From assembly GCF_900096995.1 (NCBI RefSeq), contig NZ_OANT01000013.1:1-64000 (forward strand): a stretch of 64,000 nt of DNA, read 5' to 3'. The notes beneath the pieces are model-generated. The model saw only the letters and a list, made by a program, of their open reading frames with translations. It searched no databases and was not told where the DNA came from. The stretch comes from Acinetobacter puyangensis (lineage in GTDB: Bacteria; Pseudomonadota; Gammaproteobacteria; Pseudomonadales; Moraxellaceae). Below are positions 53,085-62,156 of the stretch, one piece after another (the stretch's first letter is position 1; each line of letters begins with the position of its first letter). A program made the position numbers and the translations under genes.

Positions 53085-54311
53085 ATGATGTCAGAAATCA
53101 TGAATGATTCAGGTTGTAATTTACCCGAAGAAGACACTACAATTTTTAAATTCCTCTCTCCTCAATCAATAGCGACGTTATCAGCCAGCATGAAAATCAA
53201 CTCTGTGTATAAGACATTAGGCGAGCAATTACATATTAATGAAGTAGAAATTCGGCAACGTAAAGTATTGCTGGGTTTTGATTTTGATGATGAAAAGTTA
53301 CTGGAAAAGTCATTGATATGGATTGTAGATGACATTGCGACCATTATCGAAAGATTTTATGACAAACAAATAGAAATTGATGAAGTTGCCTTGATTATTG
53401 GCGATGCTGATACGCTTGGGCGATTAAAAAATACCATGCAGGGCTATGTGCGCGAACTTTTTTCCGGTAGTTATGAGCTGGAATATACCAATAGCCGCTT
53501 ACGGATAGGACTGATTCATAAGCGCATTGGCGTATCACCCAAATATTATCTTTCCGCTTTACTGTCGTTAAAACAAAATATTTTTGCCATATTGGAGCAG
53601 AATGTTGCTGATGCTGCACAATGCGAAAAAATTAAAGCATCTTTGGACAAATTATTAATGCTGGATTCCCAACTGGTATTTGATGCCTATTTCCGCAGTA
53701 TGTTGCTGGAAGTTGAAGTCGCTCGAGACCGCGCGGAAAAAAATGAAGCACAACTGGAAACCATTGTGGCTGATCGTACCCAGAAACTAGAGGAACTGGC
53801 ACGTAAGGATGCATTGACCGGACTTTGGAATCGTCGGCATTTTATTGAAGAACTGTTTTGTGAAATTGTTCGTTCCAAACGCCAATCCTTACATTTAAGT
53901 GTCTTGTATATTGATCTTGATGGTTTTAAACAACTGAATGATTCACAAGGTCATCTGGTCGGTGATGATGCGCTATGTAATTTTGGGCAGGAATTGACAG
54001 GGCTATGCCGCAATTATGATACTGTTGCTCGCATGGGCGGCGATGAGTTTGTGATTTTATTGCCGGGGCTGGATAGTCAGCAAGCAACTGAGGTGGCAAA
54101 ACGGATTTTGGTATGGGATAAAAAGCAGCATTATGATATTTCCATGAGCATCGGCATTGCGACTACCGGACTGGAATATTGGGTGGAAACACCGGAAGAA
54201 TTACTGGCGCTGGCCGATGCCGCCATGTATTTGGCCAAGCATAATGGTGGTTCACGCTATATTGTCGCCAATACGGTTCAGCCTGAAGTCAACGAAAAAG
54301 AGCAGGTTTAG
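53085..54311 (+). CDS. Globin-coupled diguanylate cyclase
   Basis: A 408-residue cytosolic signalling protein. Residues about 40-200 resemble a globin-coupled sensor with a candidate proximal haem His145 in GLIHKRIGVSPKYYLSAL. A coiled linker (about 205-240) leads to an intact GGDEF domain: DALTGLWNRRHF, LYIDLDGFKQLNDSQGHLVG, and GGDEF at 318-322, preceded by an RNYD product-inhibition site at 309-312. It should make cyclic di-GMP in response to oxygen or another gas, like E. coli DosC. No ribosome-binding site is clear, and the start may be 53085 or 53088. PgaD elsewhere in the window could be a downstream target. Confidence 0.88.
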   Translation: MMSEIMNDSGCNLPEEDTTIFKFLSPQSIATLSASMKINSVYKTLGEQLHINEVEIRQRKVLLGFDFDDEKLLEKSLIWIVDDIATIIERFYDKQIEIDEVALIIGDADTLGRLKNTMQGYVRELFSGSYELEYTNSRLRIGLIHKRIGVSPKYYLSALLSLKQNIFAILEQNVADAAQCEKIKASLDKLLMLDSQLVFDAYFRSMLLEVEVARDRAEKNEAQLETIVADRTQKLEELARKDALTGLWNRRHFIEELFCEIVRSKRQSLHLSVLYIDLDGFKQLNDSQGHLVGDDALCNFGQELTGLCRNYDTVARMGGDEFVILLPGLDSQQATEVAKRILVWDKKQHYDISMSIGIATTGLEYWVETPEELLALADAAMYLAKHNGGSRYIVANTVQPEVNEKEQV

Positions 54312-54387
54312 TGCTAGGGTAAAGGCCATCAATTTTGAATGATGGTCTAATACCTTTGCTCGATAGAGAATGATATGTTACGGATTT

Positions 54388-54417
54388 TAGCCATTATTTT
54401 TTTATGGCTATTTATTG
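54388..54417 (+). terminator. Probable terminator between cyclase and exporter genes
   Basis: TAGCCAT pairs with ATGGCTA around a T-rich loop and is followed by TTTATT. It is located between converging genes and may serve both. Confidence 0.6.
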
Positions 54418-54420
54418 ACT

Positions 54421-55041
54421 TTATATGTTGAGAATAATTTTAACTGCTAATAAGAATAAGACGGTTCCCATCAAATATCGTTGAATTTTAGAGAAAAATT
54501 GATTTTTCGCTAAAAATATAGAAATGGTGCCAGCAAAGAAAACAATAAGCGCATTAATCATTACACTGATCAGAATTTGAAGACTGCCTAAAATAATGGA
54601 TTGATAAAAAATACTTCCTGTTGTATCAATAAATTGTGGCAATAATGATAAGTACATTATGGCTATTTTAGGATTTAATAAATTTGTTAGAAACCCCATA
54701 CTAAAAAGTTTTAAATTTGAATCATGAGGTAAATTTTTGACTTCAAATGGAGAGTTACCACTAGGTTTCACAGCGCCCCAGGCTAACCAAAGTAAATACA
54801 TAGCACCGAGAATTCTAATCAAGTCATAAACATGAGGTGTATTAAATAATATTGCAGTAATACCGAGTGCTGCAAGCAACATATAGAATAAGAACCCAAG
54901 CCCAACACCAATTAACGAAATAAAACCGGCTTTTTTACCCTGACATATAGATCTGGAGATTAAATAGATCATATTAGGACCTGGCGTTAAAACCATCATG
55001 AGTGCTACAAATGAAAAACCTAGAATATTTTCAATATTCAT
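54421..55041 (-). CDS. LysE/RhtB-family amino-acid exporter
   Basis: A 206-residue inner-membrane protein with about six helices. The family signature is TPGPNMIYLISRSICQGKKAG near the N-terminus, followed by GFLTNLLNPKIAIMYLSLLPQF. It exports an amino acid such as homoserine, threonine or lysine, which I cannot resolve. Its base composition is more AT-rich than its neighbours, which may reflect transfer. It is a single gene, convergent with the cyclase. Confidence 0.9.
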   Translation of the reverse strand: MNIENILGFSFVALMMVLTPGPNMIYLISRSICQGKKAGFISLIGVGLGFLFYMLLAALGITAILFNTPHVYDLIRILGAMYLLWLAWGAVKPSGNSPFEVKNLPHDSNLKLFSMGFLTNLLNPKIAIMYLSLLPQFIDTTGSIFYQSIILGSLQILISVMINALIVFFAGTISIFLAKNQFFSKIQRYLMGTVLFLLAVKIILNI

Positions 55042-55092
55042 TATAATTTGGCACCTATATGTATTAACGATTTAAAATAGCATGTAATCTCT

Positions 55093-55611
55093 TTAGGAGA
55101 TAATAAGATAGTCATTTTTAAAATGATTGGCCGAGTAGTTTGCCTGTTGTAAATGGATATAGTGCTGATCAATCAGGCGTAGTTCAAGGCAATCATCAAT
55201 ATCGACTACAGCATCGGTATGTGGCTTTTGCCAGCGTTGATTGAATTGTAATTTACCTTGTTGTTTTGCATCAGCGGCATTTTTGCCTGCCACAACAAAA
55301 TAGTCATGGGCTTCACCAAATTGTGTGGCAATGTAGCCACCCAGATTGATCAGATAAAGTTTTAGCGCCAGATGTGTTGGCGGGGTATCCTGATTCACCA
55401 CCTGATAAGGCAATCCTTGATACATCACACCATGGATCTGCATCCATGCATCAATATGCAGGCCTTTTTGTTGTCCAAACCATCTGGATTTGAGCGTTGT
55501 ATATGCATTGCAGAGTTGATCGGTAATGACAGGCACAATGTCATGCACTTCAATATTTGCCTGTGGATGTTTTCCGCCCAGTAAAACCACATAAAGCTGT
55601 AATGGAGACAT
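55093..55611 (-). CDS. DUF1543-type protein
   Basis: A 172-residue soluble protein: LYVVLLGGKHPQANIEVHD near the N-terminus (the DUF1543 GG-HP-ANIE-HD pattern), HIDAWMQIHGV, YLINLGGYIATQFGEAHDY and FVVAGKNAADAKQQGK. No biochemical function is known for the family. The start at 55611 is chosen because AGGAAA lies just upstream; the frame reaches back to 55650. Confidence 0.72.
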   Translation of the reverse strand: MSPLQLYVVLLGGKHPQANIEVHDIVPVITDQLCNAYTTLKSRWFGQQKGLHIDAWMQIHGVMYQGLPYQVVNQDTPPTHLALKLYLINLGGYIATQFGEAHDYFVVAGKNAADAKQQGKLQFNQRWQKPHTDAVVDIDDCLELRLIDQHYIHLQQANYSANHFKNDYLIIS

Positions 55612-55709
55612 AAGGTTTCCTGAATAAGAAATCGTCTTGAACAGGTTCAAGGCATTATTTCACATGTCGCTTTGAACTCAGTGCAAGACGACGTTGGTGT
55701 GGCGTGAGC

Positions 55710-57011
55710 TTAGGATTCGCTTGGATCTTTTAGACTAAACAACCAGTTCAGTAAGATCGCCGCAAAAGTCGCTGTACCGATACCGCCCAGATTAAAACTT
55801 CCGATGAGTAATTCGAAATTACCGGCACCGAGAATAATGGTCACCGCTGCTACCACCAGATTTTTATTTTTGGAAAAATCAACCCGATTTTCAATCCAGA
55901 TTTTTGCACCGGCAATGGTAATTAAACCAAATACGATAATTGAGGCGCCGGTTAAAATGGCACTCGGAATGGTACTGATAATGGCACCGAATTTAGGCGA
56001 TAAGCCCAGAAAAATAGCAAATACACCAGCGACAATAAAAATAATGGTAGAGTAGACTCGGGTAATTGCCATCACTCCGATATTTTCACCATACGTGGTC
56101 ATACCCGGACCACCCACTGCACCGGATAGAGAGGTTGCCACACCATCAGCAAAAAAGGCTTTCCCCATTTGTGGGGTCAGGTTTTCACCAGTCATGGCAC
56201 CTACCGCCTTAATATGACCGAGATTTTCCGCCACCAGAATCAATGCCACAGGAGCGATGATCAGCATGGCTTTATAATCAAATGTCGGTGCATGAAAGGT
56301 GGGCAAACCAAACCAATTGGCCTGTGCAATCACGGAAAAATCGATGGGTTTACCCAATCCCAGACCATTGGCCACGATGATATACAGCACATAAGATAGG
56401 ATTAACCCGACCAGTAATAGCAGGCGTTGTATCAGACCTTTGGTAAAGACGGCAATACTGCCCATACACAACACGGTGAGTAGTGCCATCCACATATCAA
56501 ACGGATTGCCGGCAACACTTTTTACCGTCACAGGTGCAAGGTTTAAGCCGATGATCATCACCACTGCACCGGTGACCACTGGTGGCATTAATTTCTCGAT
56601 CCAGCGTGTTCCCACGACCATCACAATGATGCCAATAATCGCATACAGTACCCCACAGGCGACAATCCCGCCAAGGGCAAGTGATAAATTCGGATTGGCA
56701 CCTGAACCTGTGACATGACCCGTTGCCGCAGCCACCACCCCGATAAAGGCAAAACTTGAACCCAGATAACTGGGCACACGTCCACCCGTCATCAAAAAGA
56801 ATAAAATGGTACAGATCCCTGAGAGTAAAATCGCCAGATTTGGATCAAATCCCATCAGTAAAGGGGCAAGCACAGTGGCACCAAACATGGCAAAAGCATG
56901 TTGAATCCCAAGCACAATACTTTGTCCTGCGGGTAAATATTCATTGGTGGCAACGGGGCGTACGTCGATATTGCCCTGATACGGTCGCCATTTTGGGAAC
57001 CATGCAGACAT
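55710..57011 (-). CDS. uraA: Uracil/xanthine permease (NCS2 family)
   Basis: A 433-residue inner-membrane nucleobase:proton symporter with about 14 helices. Recognisable segments are GIQHAFAMFGATVLAPLL at the N-terminus, TGGRVPSYLGSSFAFIGVV, VAENLGHIKAVGAMTG (substrate-binding Glu) and GGPGMTTYGENIGVMAITRVYS. These match UraA-type uracil permeases. It is preceded by an AGAG ribosome-binding site. Position next to ppc has no obvious functional meaning. Confidence 0.92.
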   Translation of the reverse strand: MSAWFPKWRPYQGNIDVRPVATNEYLPAGQSIVLGIQHAFAMFGATVLAPLLMGFDPNLAILLSGICTILFFLMTGGRVPSYLGSSFAFIGVVAAATGHVTGSGANPNLSLALGGIVACGVLYAIIGIIVMVVGTRWIEKLMPPVVTGAVVMIIGLNLAPVTVKSVAGNPFDMWMALLTVLCMGSIAVFTKGLIQRLLLLVGLILSYVLYIIVANGLGLGKPIDFSVIAQANWFGLPTFHAPTFDYKAMLIIAPVALILVAENLGHIKAVGAMTGENLTPQMGKAFFADGVATSLSGAVGGPGMTTYGENIGVMAITRVYSTIIFIVAGVFAIFLGLSPKFGAIISTIPSAILTGASIIVFGLITIAGAKIWIENRVDFSKNKNLVVAAVTIILGAGNFELLIGSFNLGGIGTATFAAILLNWLFSLKDPSES

Positions 57012-57095
57012 AAAATTTTCTCTTTCGGTTGATGGTGGCTATGATAGCGATTGTTGCATCGCAATGGCAGTGTTTGTCAGACAACCAAGCAAGAA

Positions 57096-57125
57096 AAACG
57101 CCACTTCATCAAGAAATGGCGTTTA
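57096..57125 (-). terminator. Intrinsic terminator of ppc
   Basis: On the minus strand AAACGCCA pairs with TGGCGTTT around a 13-base loop that can itself pair partly (TTTC/GAAG), and TTTCTTG follows. It separates ppc from uraA. Confidence 0.78.
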
Positions 57126-57155
57126 ATCCGACAGCAGGTATTGATGAATGTATGT

Positions 57156-59846
57156 TTAACCGGTATTACGCAAACCAGCGGCAATCCCGGCAATAGTTAC
57201 CATCAGGGCATGGTCTACCGGTGTTTGTGTTTGGCCCTGTTCGATGTATTGACGGCGACGACGCATCAGCTCTGCCTGTAACAGATGTAAGGGCAGTAGA
57301 TAGGTTTTACGTACCCGCATGGATTGATCCAGCACTTCATTTTCACTCAGTAATTCCGATTGAGTTTTTAGCTGCAACAGGGTTTCGATGGCGTTATTGA
57401 GTCGTTGTCGCAGGTTTTCTCCCAGTTCAATCAGGGCAGGGTCCTGGGTTAAATGGCTTTCATAGTATTGTGCAATACCACGGTCGGCTTTGGATAACAC
57501 CATTTCCAACATATCAATCAGGGTTTGGAAATAAGGCCATTCCTCTAGCATCTGCATCAATGTATCTTTTTGCTGATGATTAAGCGCACTTTGCAAGGCG
57601 GCACCGGTACCTAACCATGCTGGCAACATCAGGCGAATCTGGGTCCAGGCAAAGACCCATGGAATGGCACGTAAAGATTCGATGCCGCCACTGACTTTAC
57701 GTTTGGCCGGACGTGAACCGAGGGGCAACATCTGTAATTCCAGTTCCGGTGTAACGGTACGCAAATAACGCACAAATTCCGGATGCTCACGTACTGTCTG
57801 GCGATAAATCTGCACCGATTCCGCTGTCATCTTGTCCATCAACTCACGCCAAGTTTGCTGTGGTTTTGGTGGTGGTAACAGGGTAGCCTGTAAGGTTGCC
57901 GCACAATAAATTTCCAGATTTTGAATCGCAATATCTTCCAGACCAAATTTAAAACGAATCATTTCCCCTTGTTCGGTGACACGAATCGAGCCCTGAATCG
58001 AACCGGGCGGCTGCGCATACAAAGCCTGATGGGTCGGCGCACCGCCACGACTGATTGAGCCACCACGACCATGGAACAGGGTTAATTTGATCTGATGTTT
58101 TTGTGCGACTTCAGTGAGTTGTTCCTGTGCCCGATATTGTGCCCAGTTGGCAGACATAAAGCCGGCATCCTTGGCAGAATCCGAGTAGCCGATCATCACT
58201 TCATGTTTGCCATTGATATGTTGTTTATACCACGGCATATTCAGCAACTGATCAATGGTTTCGGCAGCATGATCCAAATCATCGAGGGTTTCAAACAGGG
58301 GGACTACACGTAAAGGATTGGCAACGCCCGCTTCTTTTTGCAATAACATCACAGCCAGTACATCACTTGGAAATTCGGCCATGGAAATGATATAGGCACC
58401 GAGCGAGTCACTGGGTTGCGCTGCAATCATGCGCATGGTTGCCAGTACTTCCTGCACATCAGGATTGGATAGGGCATCCTGTGCATTAAGTGTTGGGTGA
58501 TAGGGCAATAACGGACGTTTATTGGCAAGTTCCTGAATCAGCCAGGTTTGTTTACTTTGTTCACTCCAGGTTGAAAATTCACCCAGTCCCAGATAGGCAG
58601 TAATGGCACTGATCGCTTGACGATGACGGGTCGATTCTTGACGAATATCCAGTTTTACCAATTCGATGCCAAAACAAGTGACACGACGAATTACATCGAG
58701 CAGGTGACCATCGGCAATGTCCTGTAATTTACAGGAAGAAAGTGAGTGATAACAGTCTAGTAAGGGTTCTAGTAATTCCTGCGTCGAATGAATCACACCT
58801 GTCGCATCAAGGTTACTTTGTCCGCGAATCTTGCCATCCAGCCAGCGTAAGGTCAGTTGTAAACGATCTCTTAAGTCACGCAACCGTTCGCGATAGGGTT
58901 CGGCATGATGATGCACCGCCTCGGCAAGTTCGGGGGTGCATTGTTGCATGGATAATTCCCAACGCAAGCTGGCAATGTCTTTTAAAAATAAATCGGCGGC
59001 TTTCCAGCGAGAGAGTAATAATACTTCTTGGGTAATGTCATGGGTAACGTTGGGATTACCATCACGGTCTCCACCCATCCATGATGCAAAGCGTATCGGT
59101 GCACAATCCAGTGGCAAACGCTGTCCACACTGTTGTTGTACTAGATCATCAAGTTCCCGTAAAAACCGTGGCACAGCCTGCCACAAGGTTTGCTCAATGG
59201 TGGTAAAACCCCATTTGGCTTCATCAATCGGTGTGGGGCGTTTTTGCCGGATTTCATCGGTTTGCCATGCAGCGGTGATTTCCTGTTTTAATTGTGCGAT
59301 CAGGCTGGCATGTTCAACTGGTGTGAGTTTGCGTTGATCCAGATCGGCCAGACAACGGCTGATATCATCATATTTTTGAATTAAGGTACGGCGGCTGACT
59401 TCGGTGGGATGCGCAGTTAATACCAACTCAATATGCAGTTCACGCACGGCATCATAGAGAGTTTGACCATCAACCTGCTTATCCTGAAATAGCTGGAATA
59501 AATGCTGGAGTGAATTGCTTGGGTTCAGTTTCTTTTGCGGATGGAACTGATTATGGCGCCGCATTCTTACCCCATGATATTGCTCGGCAATATTGGCAAA
59601 ATTGAGAAAATGGGTAAATGCACGGGTCAGCGGTAAAGTATCCTGATCCTGAAGTTTTTGTAAAATATCGGCAAGGTGCTGTTCTGCTTGTGCATCACCA
59701 TCACGTGCGCCTTTGGCATATTTACGAATCTGTTCAACCTGATCGAAAAGTTCCTGTCCGACCTGTTGTTTTAAGGTATCACCAAGGAAGTTACCCAATA
59801 ATCGAACATCTTCACGCAAGGCTGCGTCAATTTCAATGAGTGCCAT
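57156..59846 (-). CDS. ppc: Phosphoenolpyruvate carboxylase
   Basis: An 896-residue cytosolic enzyme converting phosphoenolpyruvate and bicarbonate to oxaloacetate. Catalytic and binding motifs: LTAHPTEVSRRT (catalytic His), FASWMGGDRDGNPNVT, MIGYSDSAKDAG (catalytic Lys) and FHGRGGSISRGGAP, with the C-terminal NTG tail that forms part of the active site. Length is slightly above E. coli Ppc (883). It is a single gene ending in its own terminator. Confidence 0.98.
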   Translation of the reverse strand: MALIEIDAALREDVRLLGNFLGDTLKQQVGQELFDQVEQIRKYAKGARDGDAQAEQHLADILQKLQDQDTLPLTRAFTHFLNFANIAEQYHGVRMRRHNQFHPQKKLNPSNSLQHLFQLFQDKQVDGQTLYDAVRELHIELVLTAHPTEVSRRTLIQKYDDISRCLADLDQRKLTPVEHASLIAQLKQEITAAWQTDEIRQKRPTPIDEAKWGFTTIEQTLWQAVPRFLRELDDLVQQQCGQRLPLDCAPIRFASWMGGDRDGNPNVTHDITQEVLLLSRWKAADLFLKDIASLRWELSMQQCTPELAEAVHHHAEPYRERLRDLRDRLQLTLRWLDGKIRGQSNLDATGVIHSTQELLEPLLDCYHSLSSCKLQDIADGHLLDVIRRVTCFGIELVKLDIRQESTRHRQAISAITAYLGLGEFSTWSEQSKQTWLIQELANKRPLLPYHPTLNAQDALSNPDVQEVLATMRMIAAQPSDSLGAYIISMAEFPSDVLAVMLLQKEAGVANPLRVVPLFETLDDLDHAAETIDQLLNMPWYKQHINGKHEVMIGYSDSAKDAGFMSANWAQYRAQEQLTEVAQKHQIKLTLFHGRGGSISRGGAPTHQALYAQPPGSIQGSIRVTEQGEMIRFKFGLEDIAIQNLEIYCAATLQATLLPPPKPQQTWRELMDKMTAESVQIYRQTVREHPEFVRYLRTVTPELELQMLPLGSRPAKRKVSGGIESLRAIPWVFAWTQIRLMLPAWLGTGAALQSALNHQQKDTLMQMLEEWPYFQTLIDMLEMVLSKADRGIAQYYESHLTQDPALIELGENLRQRLNNAIETLLQLKTQSELLSENEVLDQSMRVRKTYLLPLHLLQAELMRRRRQYIEQGQTQTPVDHALMVTIAGIAAGLRNTG

Positions 59847-60047
59847 TCTATTTTTTTCTCCCTGGTTTGTCGTATTTTCAGTTGATACCGATTCAGTTTA
59901 TACCGAAAAAAACGGGAAAAACAAAAGATTAGTCAAAAGAATAATGACTTTTTAACAAATTAAGGAATATTTACGTCAATCTCAATTTTAATTCATGATT
60001 AGTTGATTAATAAATGATCTAAAATTGTAAATTTTACACAAATATTG
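59847..60047. promoter_or_regulatory. AT-rich region carrying the ppc promoter
   Basis: About 200 AT-rich bases upstream of ppc (which reads leftwards), with no gene. The repeated GATACCGA/TATACCGA words near 59884-59906 are the only pattern seen. Confidence 0.4.
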
Positions 60048-60140
60048 CTCGTCTCACCGCCTTTGGCGGTTCGGCGAGTAGGTGAGAGACACTGCATCGC
60101 AAGTAGCTACAATTTTGGTTGCTGTAGGCAACCAAAATTT
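60048..60140. ncRNA. GC-rich structured element between tetR and ppc
   Basis: A GC-rich block stands out from AT-rich flanks. TCTCACC and GGTGAGA (outer arms), CTCG/CGAG and CCGCC-TTT-GGCGG (inner stem) can form alternative hairpins. A 12-bp inverted repeat follows (AATTTTGGTTGC / GCAACCAAAATT, loop TGTAG, near 60111-60139). Neither strand has a T-run after the last hairpin. It could be a small RNA, the 3' end of the tetR transcript, or a dispersed palindromic element. I do not recognise the family. Confidence 0.4.
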
Positions 60141-60210
60141 AAAAAACATAATATTATTAGTATCTTAGTGAAAATTGATATTCTTAAATAAGTTAAGATT
60201 GGCGTAATAT

Positions 60211-60834
60211 TTATATTTTCGGATAAAGTTTGAAAAAGATCTGAAGACGTTGCTGTAGGGTGATTTCAAGCTGTTCGGGCGTTGGTAGATCAATGATTTG
60301 CCAGATGGCACGATCATAATTACAATCGGTTAATAAGGTCAGGAACAACTCGGCACATTGCTGACTATTTTCAATATCCAGTAATTTTAAAACGCGTACC
60401 TGCTCAAAAAAATTATGCATATTCTGTTGGGTACGGGCAGGTCCGGATTGATAAAACAAATGTACCAGCTCGACATTACTGGTGACCAGACTCGACATCA
60501 GTCGCATCAATTCTATTGCTTCTTTGCTATAGAGCATATTTAAAAAAGCAGAACCTAAATCATGCAGTACGTTTTCAATATTACTGTCTGGTCCGATTTC
60601 ATAATATTTTTTAGGCAGTCTTTGTTCACATACCATTTCAATGGCTGCGCTAAATAATTGGGTCTTGTCATGAAAATGATTATATACCGTCAGTTTGGAA
60701 ACACCTGCATTTTGCGCAATGGCATCCATGCTTGATCCTTCATAACCCAGCGTTAAAAAAAGGTTTTTTGCGGCTTCCAAAATTGCCTGACGTTTTTTTA
60801 AATCTTTGGGGCGACCAAGACCACGTGGTTGCAT
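60211..60834 (-). CDS. TetR-family repressor of the RND operon
   Basis: A 207-residue regulator with an N-terminal TetR helix-turn-helix (SMDAIAQNAGVSKLTVYNHF) and a C-terminal AefR-like ligand domain (about 85-200). The ATG at 60834 is chosen because GAGGTC lies upstream; the TTG at 60849 contains that very site. It is divergent from an efflux operon, with two 17-bp operator-like palindromes between, so it most likely represses both directions until a substrate binds. Confidence 0.88.
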   Translation of the reverse strand: MQPRGLGRPKDLKKRQAILEAAKNLFLTLGYEGSSMDAIAQNAGVSKLTVYNHFHDKTQLFSAAIEMVCEQRLPKKYYEIGPDSNIENVLHDLGSAFLNMLYSKEAIELMRLMSSLVTSNVELVHLFYQSGPARTQQNMHNFFEQVRVLKLLDIENSQQCAELFLTLLTDCNYDRAIWQIIDLPTPEQLEITLQQRLQIFFKLYPKI

Positions 60835-60890
60835 GTGTATTGACCTCAATGACAGAAGAAATTTGCGGCGTTCACATTTTCATCATTTAT

Positions 60891-60907
60891 TATACTTACT
60901 AGTATAG
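60891..60907. promoter_or_regulatory. TetR operator-like palindrome 1
   Basis: TATACTTACTAGTATAG fits TATACT-N5-GTATAG (inner CTA..TAG symmetry). It lies on the tetR side of the divergent region. Confidence 0.65.
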
Positions 60908-60945
60908 AAAATGAAATGTATTGATGATACATTGACTTTAATTAT

Positions 60946-60962
60946 TATACTGATGGGTATAG
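60946..60962. promoter_or_regulatory. TetR operator-like palindrome 2
   Basis: TATACTGATGGGTATAG matches site 1 at both arms, with centres 55 bp apart. TTGACT at 60932 and TATAGT at 60958 are possible promoter parts with a long 20-bp spacer, so binding here would block the efflux operon. Confidence 0.65.
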
Positions 60963-61004
60963 TAAGTTAAGGGCAATGCGATACTGCGACATGATAGCAA
61001 CGAA

Positions 61005-62141
61005 ATGATGAATATGGCGATGAATATGTCTGATTTTGCAAAAATATTGATACTGGGGTTGGTGGCATTATGCTTACAGGCATGTAGTAAGCCGCAAGCT
61101 GAAGTCGAACAAGAAAAAATTGTTATGGTGACGCAACCGGTAAATCAGCAGTCACAATTACATAGCTACGCTGGAGACGTGGTTGCCCGGCAGCAAACTG
61201 CACTAGCGTTTCGGGTAGGTGGGCAGCTCATCGAACGCTATGCAGATGTGGGTGATCGGGTGAAGGTCGGTCAGGTTTTGGCAAAACTGGATGTTAAGGA
61301 TGCGGACTTGCAATTGAATGCCGCCCGAGCACAGCTGGAACAGGCACAGGCTGCGGAAAAAAATGCACAGGTCGAATACCAGCGTTTTCAACAACTGTTA
61401 CCGGATCATGCAGTCAGTCGTTCACAGTTTGATGCCATTGAAAACCAATATAAAGCTGCTTTGTCGAGCTTGAAACAGGCACAGGCAAATTATGCAGTGG
61501 CACAAAATCAGACCAGATATAATCAACTGTTGGCCAATAAAAATGGTGTGATAACCGAGCGTAATATTGAGGTTGGACAAGTCGTGGCAGCAGGTCAGGC
61601 TGCCTATCAAATCGCCATAGATGGTGAGCGAGAAGTGGCGATTGGTGTGCCGGAACAAGTGATTAACCAGATGAAAGTCGGACAGTCGGCTTGGATTAGC
61701 CTATGGTCTACACCAGATCAACGCCATGGTGGATTTATTCGGGAGATTGCACCCGCTGCCGATCAGACTCGAACTTTTGCGGTCAAAGTTGCATTCAAAA
61801 ATAGCAATGTACCGATTCAACTGGGGCAAAGTGCACGCGTGTTTTTTAATCTTGAACAAGCCAGTCAGTTGAATGTGCCACTGGCCAGTATTTCCGCAGT
61901 CAACCAAAATCCCTATGTCTGGATATTGAAACCAGACAATACCCTGAACAAAGTATTGGTCACGATGGGTGAATATCAACATGATGTTGTACCGATTCTA
62001 TCCGGATTAAAGGCAGATCAATGGGTCGTGGTGGGTGGTGTGCATTTATTGCGTGAAGGACAAAAGGTGAAGCCAGTCGATCGGGAAAATCGCCCTGTGC
62101 GCATTAAAGCCAATACTTACATTGCTTCACAACAGCCTTGA
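61005..62141 (+). CDS. RND efflux periplasmic adaptor (membrane fusion protein), lipoprotein
   Basis: A 378-residue periplasmic adaptor anchored by a lipid (LQAC, Cys27). The order is beta-barrel and lipoyl segments (AFRVGGQLIERYADVGDRVK VGQVLAKLD), a coiled-coil hairpin at about 105-175 (rich in Ala, Gln, Glu), the second lipoyl half (ITERNIEVGQVVAAGQ) and a membrane-proximal domain. It links the inner-membrane RND pump to an outer-membrane channel. Several ATGs crowd the start and none has a clear ribosome-binding site. It is followed 15 bases later by the pump gene. No outer-membrane factor gene is visible here. Confidence 0.92.
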   Translation: MMNMAMNMSDFAKILILGLVALCLQACSKPQAEVEQEKIVMVTQPVNQQSQLHSYAGDVVARQQTALAFRVGGQLIERYADVGDRVKVGQVLAKLDVKDADLQLNAARAQLEQAQAAEKNAQVEYQRFQQLLPDHAVSRSQFDAIENQYKAALSSLKQAQANYAVAQNQTRYNQLLANKNGVITERNIEVGQVVAAGQAAYQIAIDGEREVAIGVPEQVINQMKVGQSAWISLWSTPDQRHGGFIREIAPAADQTRTFAVKVAFKNSNVPIQLGQSARVFFNLEQASQLNVPLASISAVNQNPYVWILKPDNTLNKVLVTMGEYQHDVVPILSGLKADQWVVVGGVHLLREGQKVKPVDRENRPVRIKANTYIASQQP

Positions 62142-62156
62142 TTCGGGGAGAATCTC

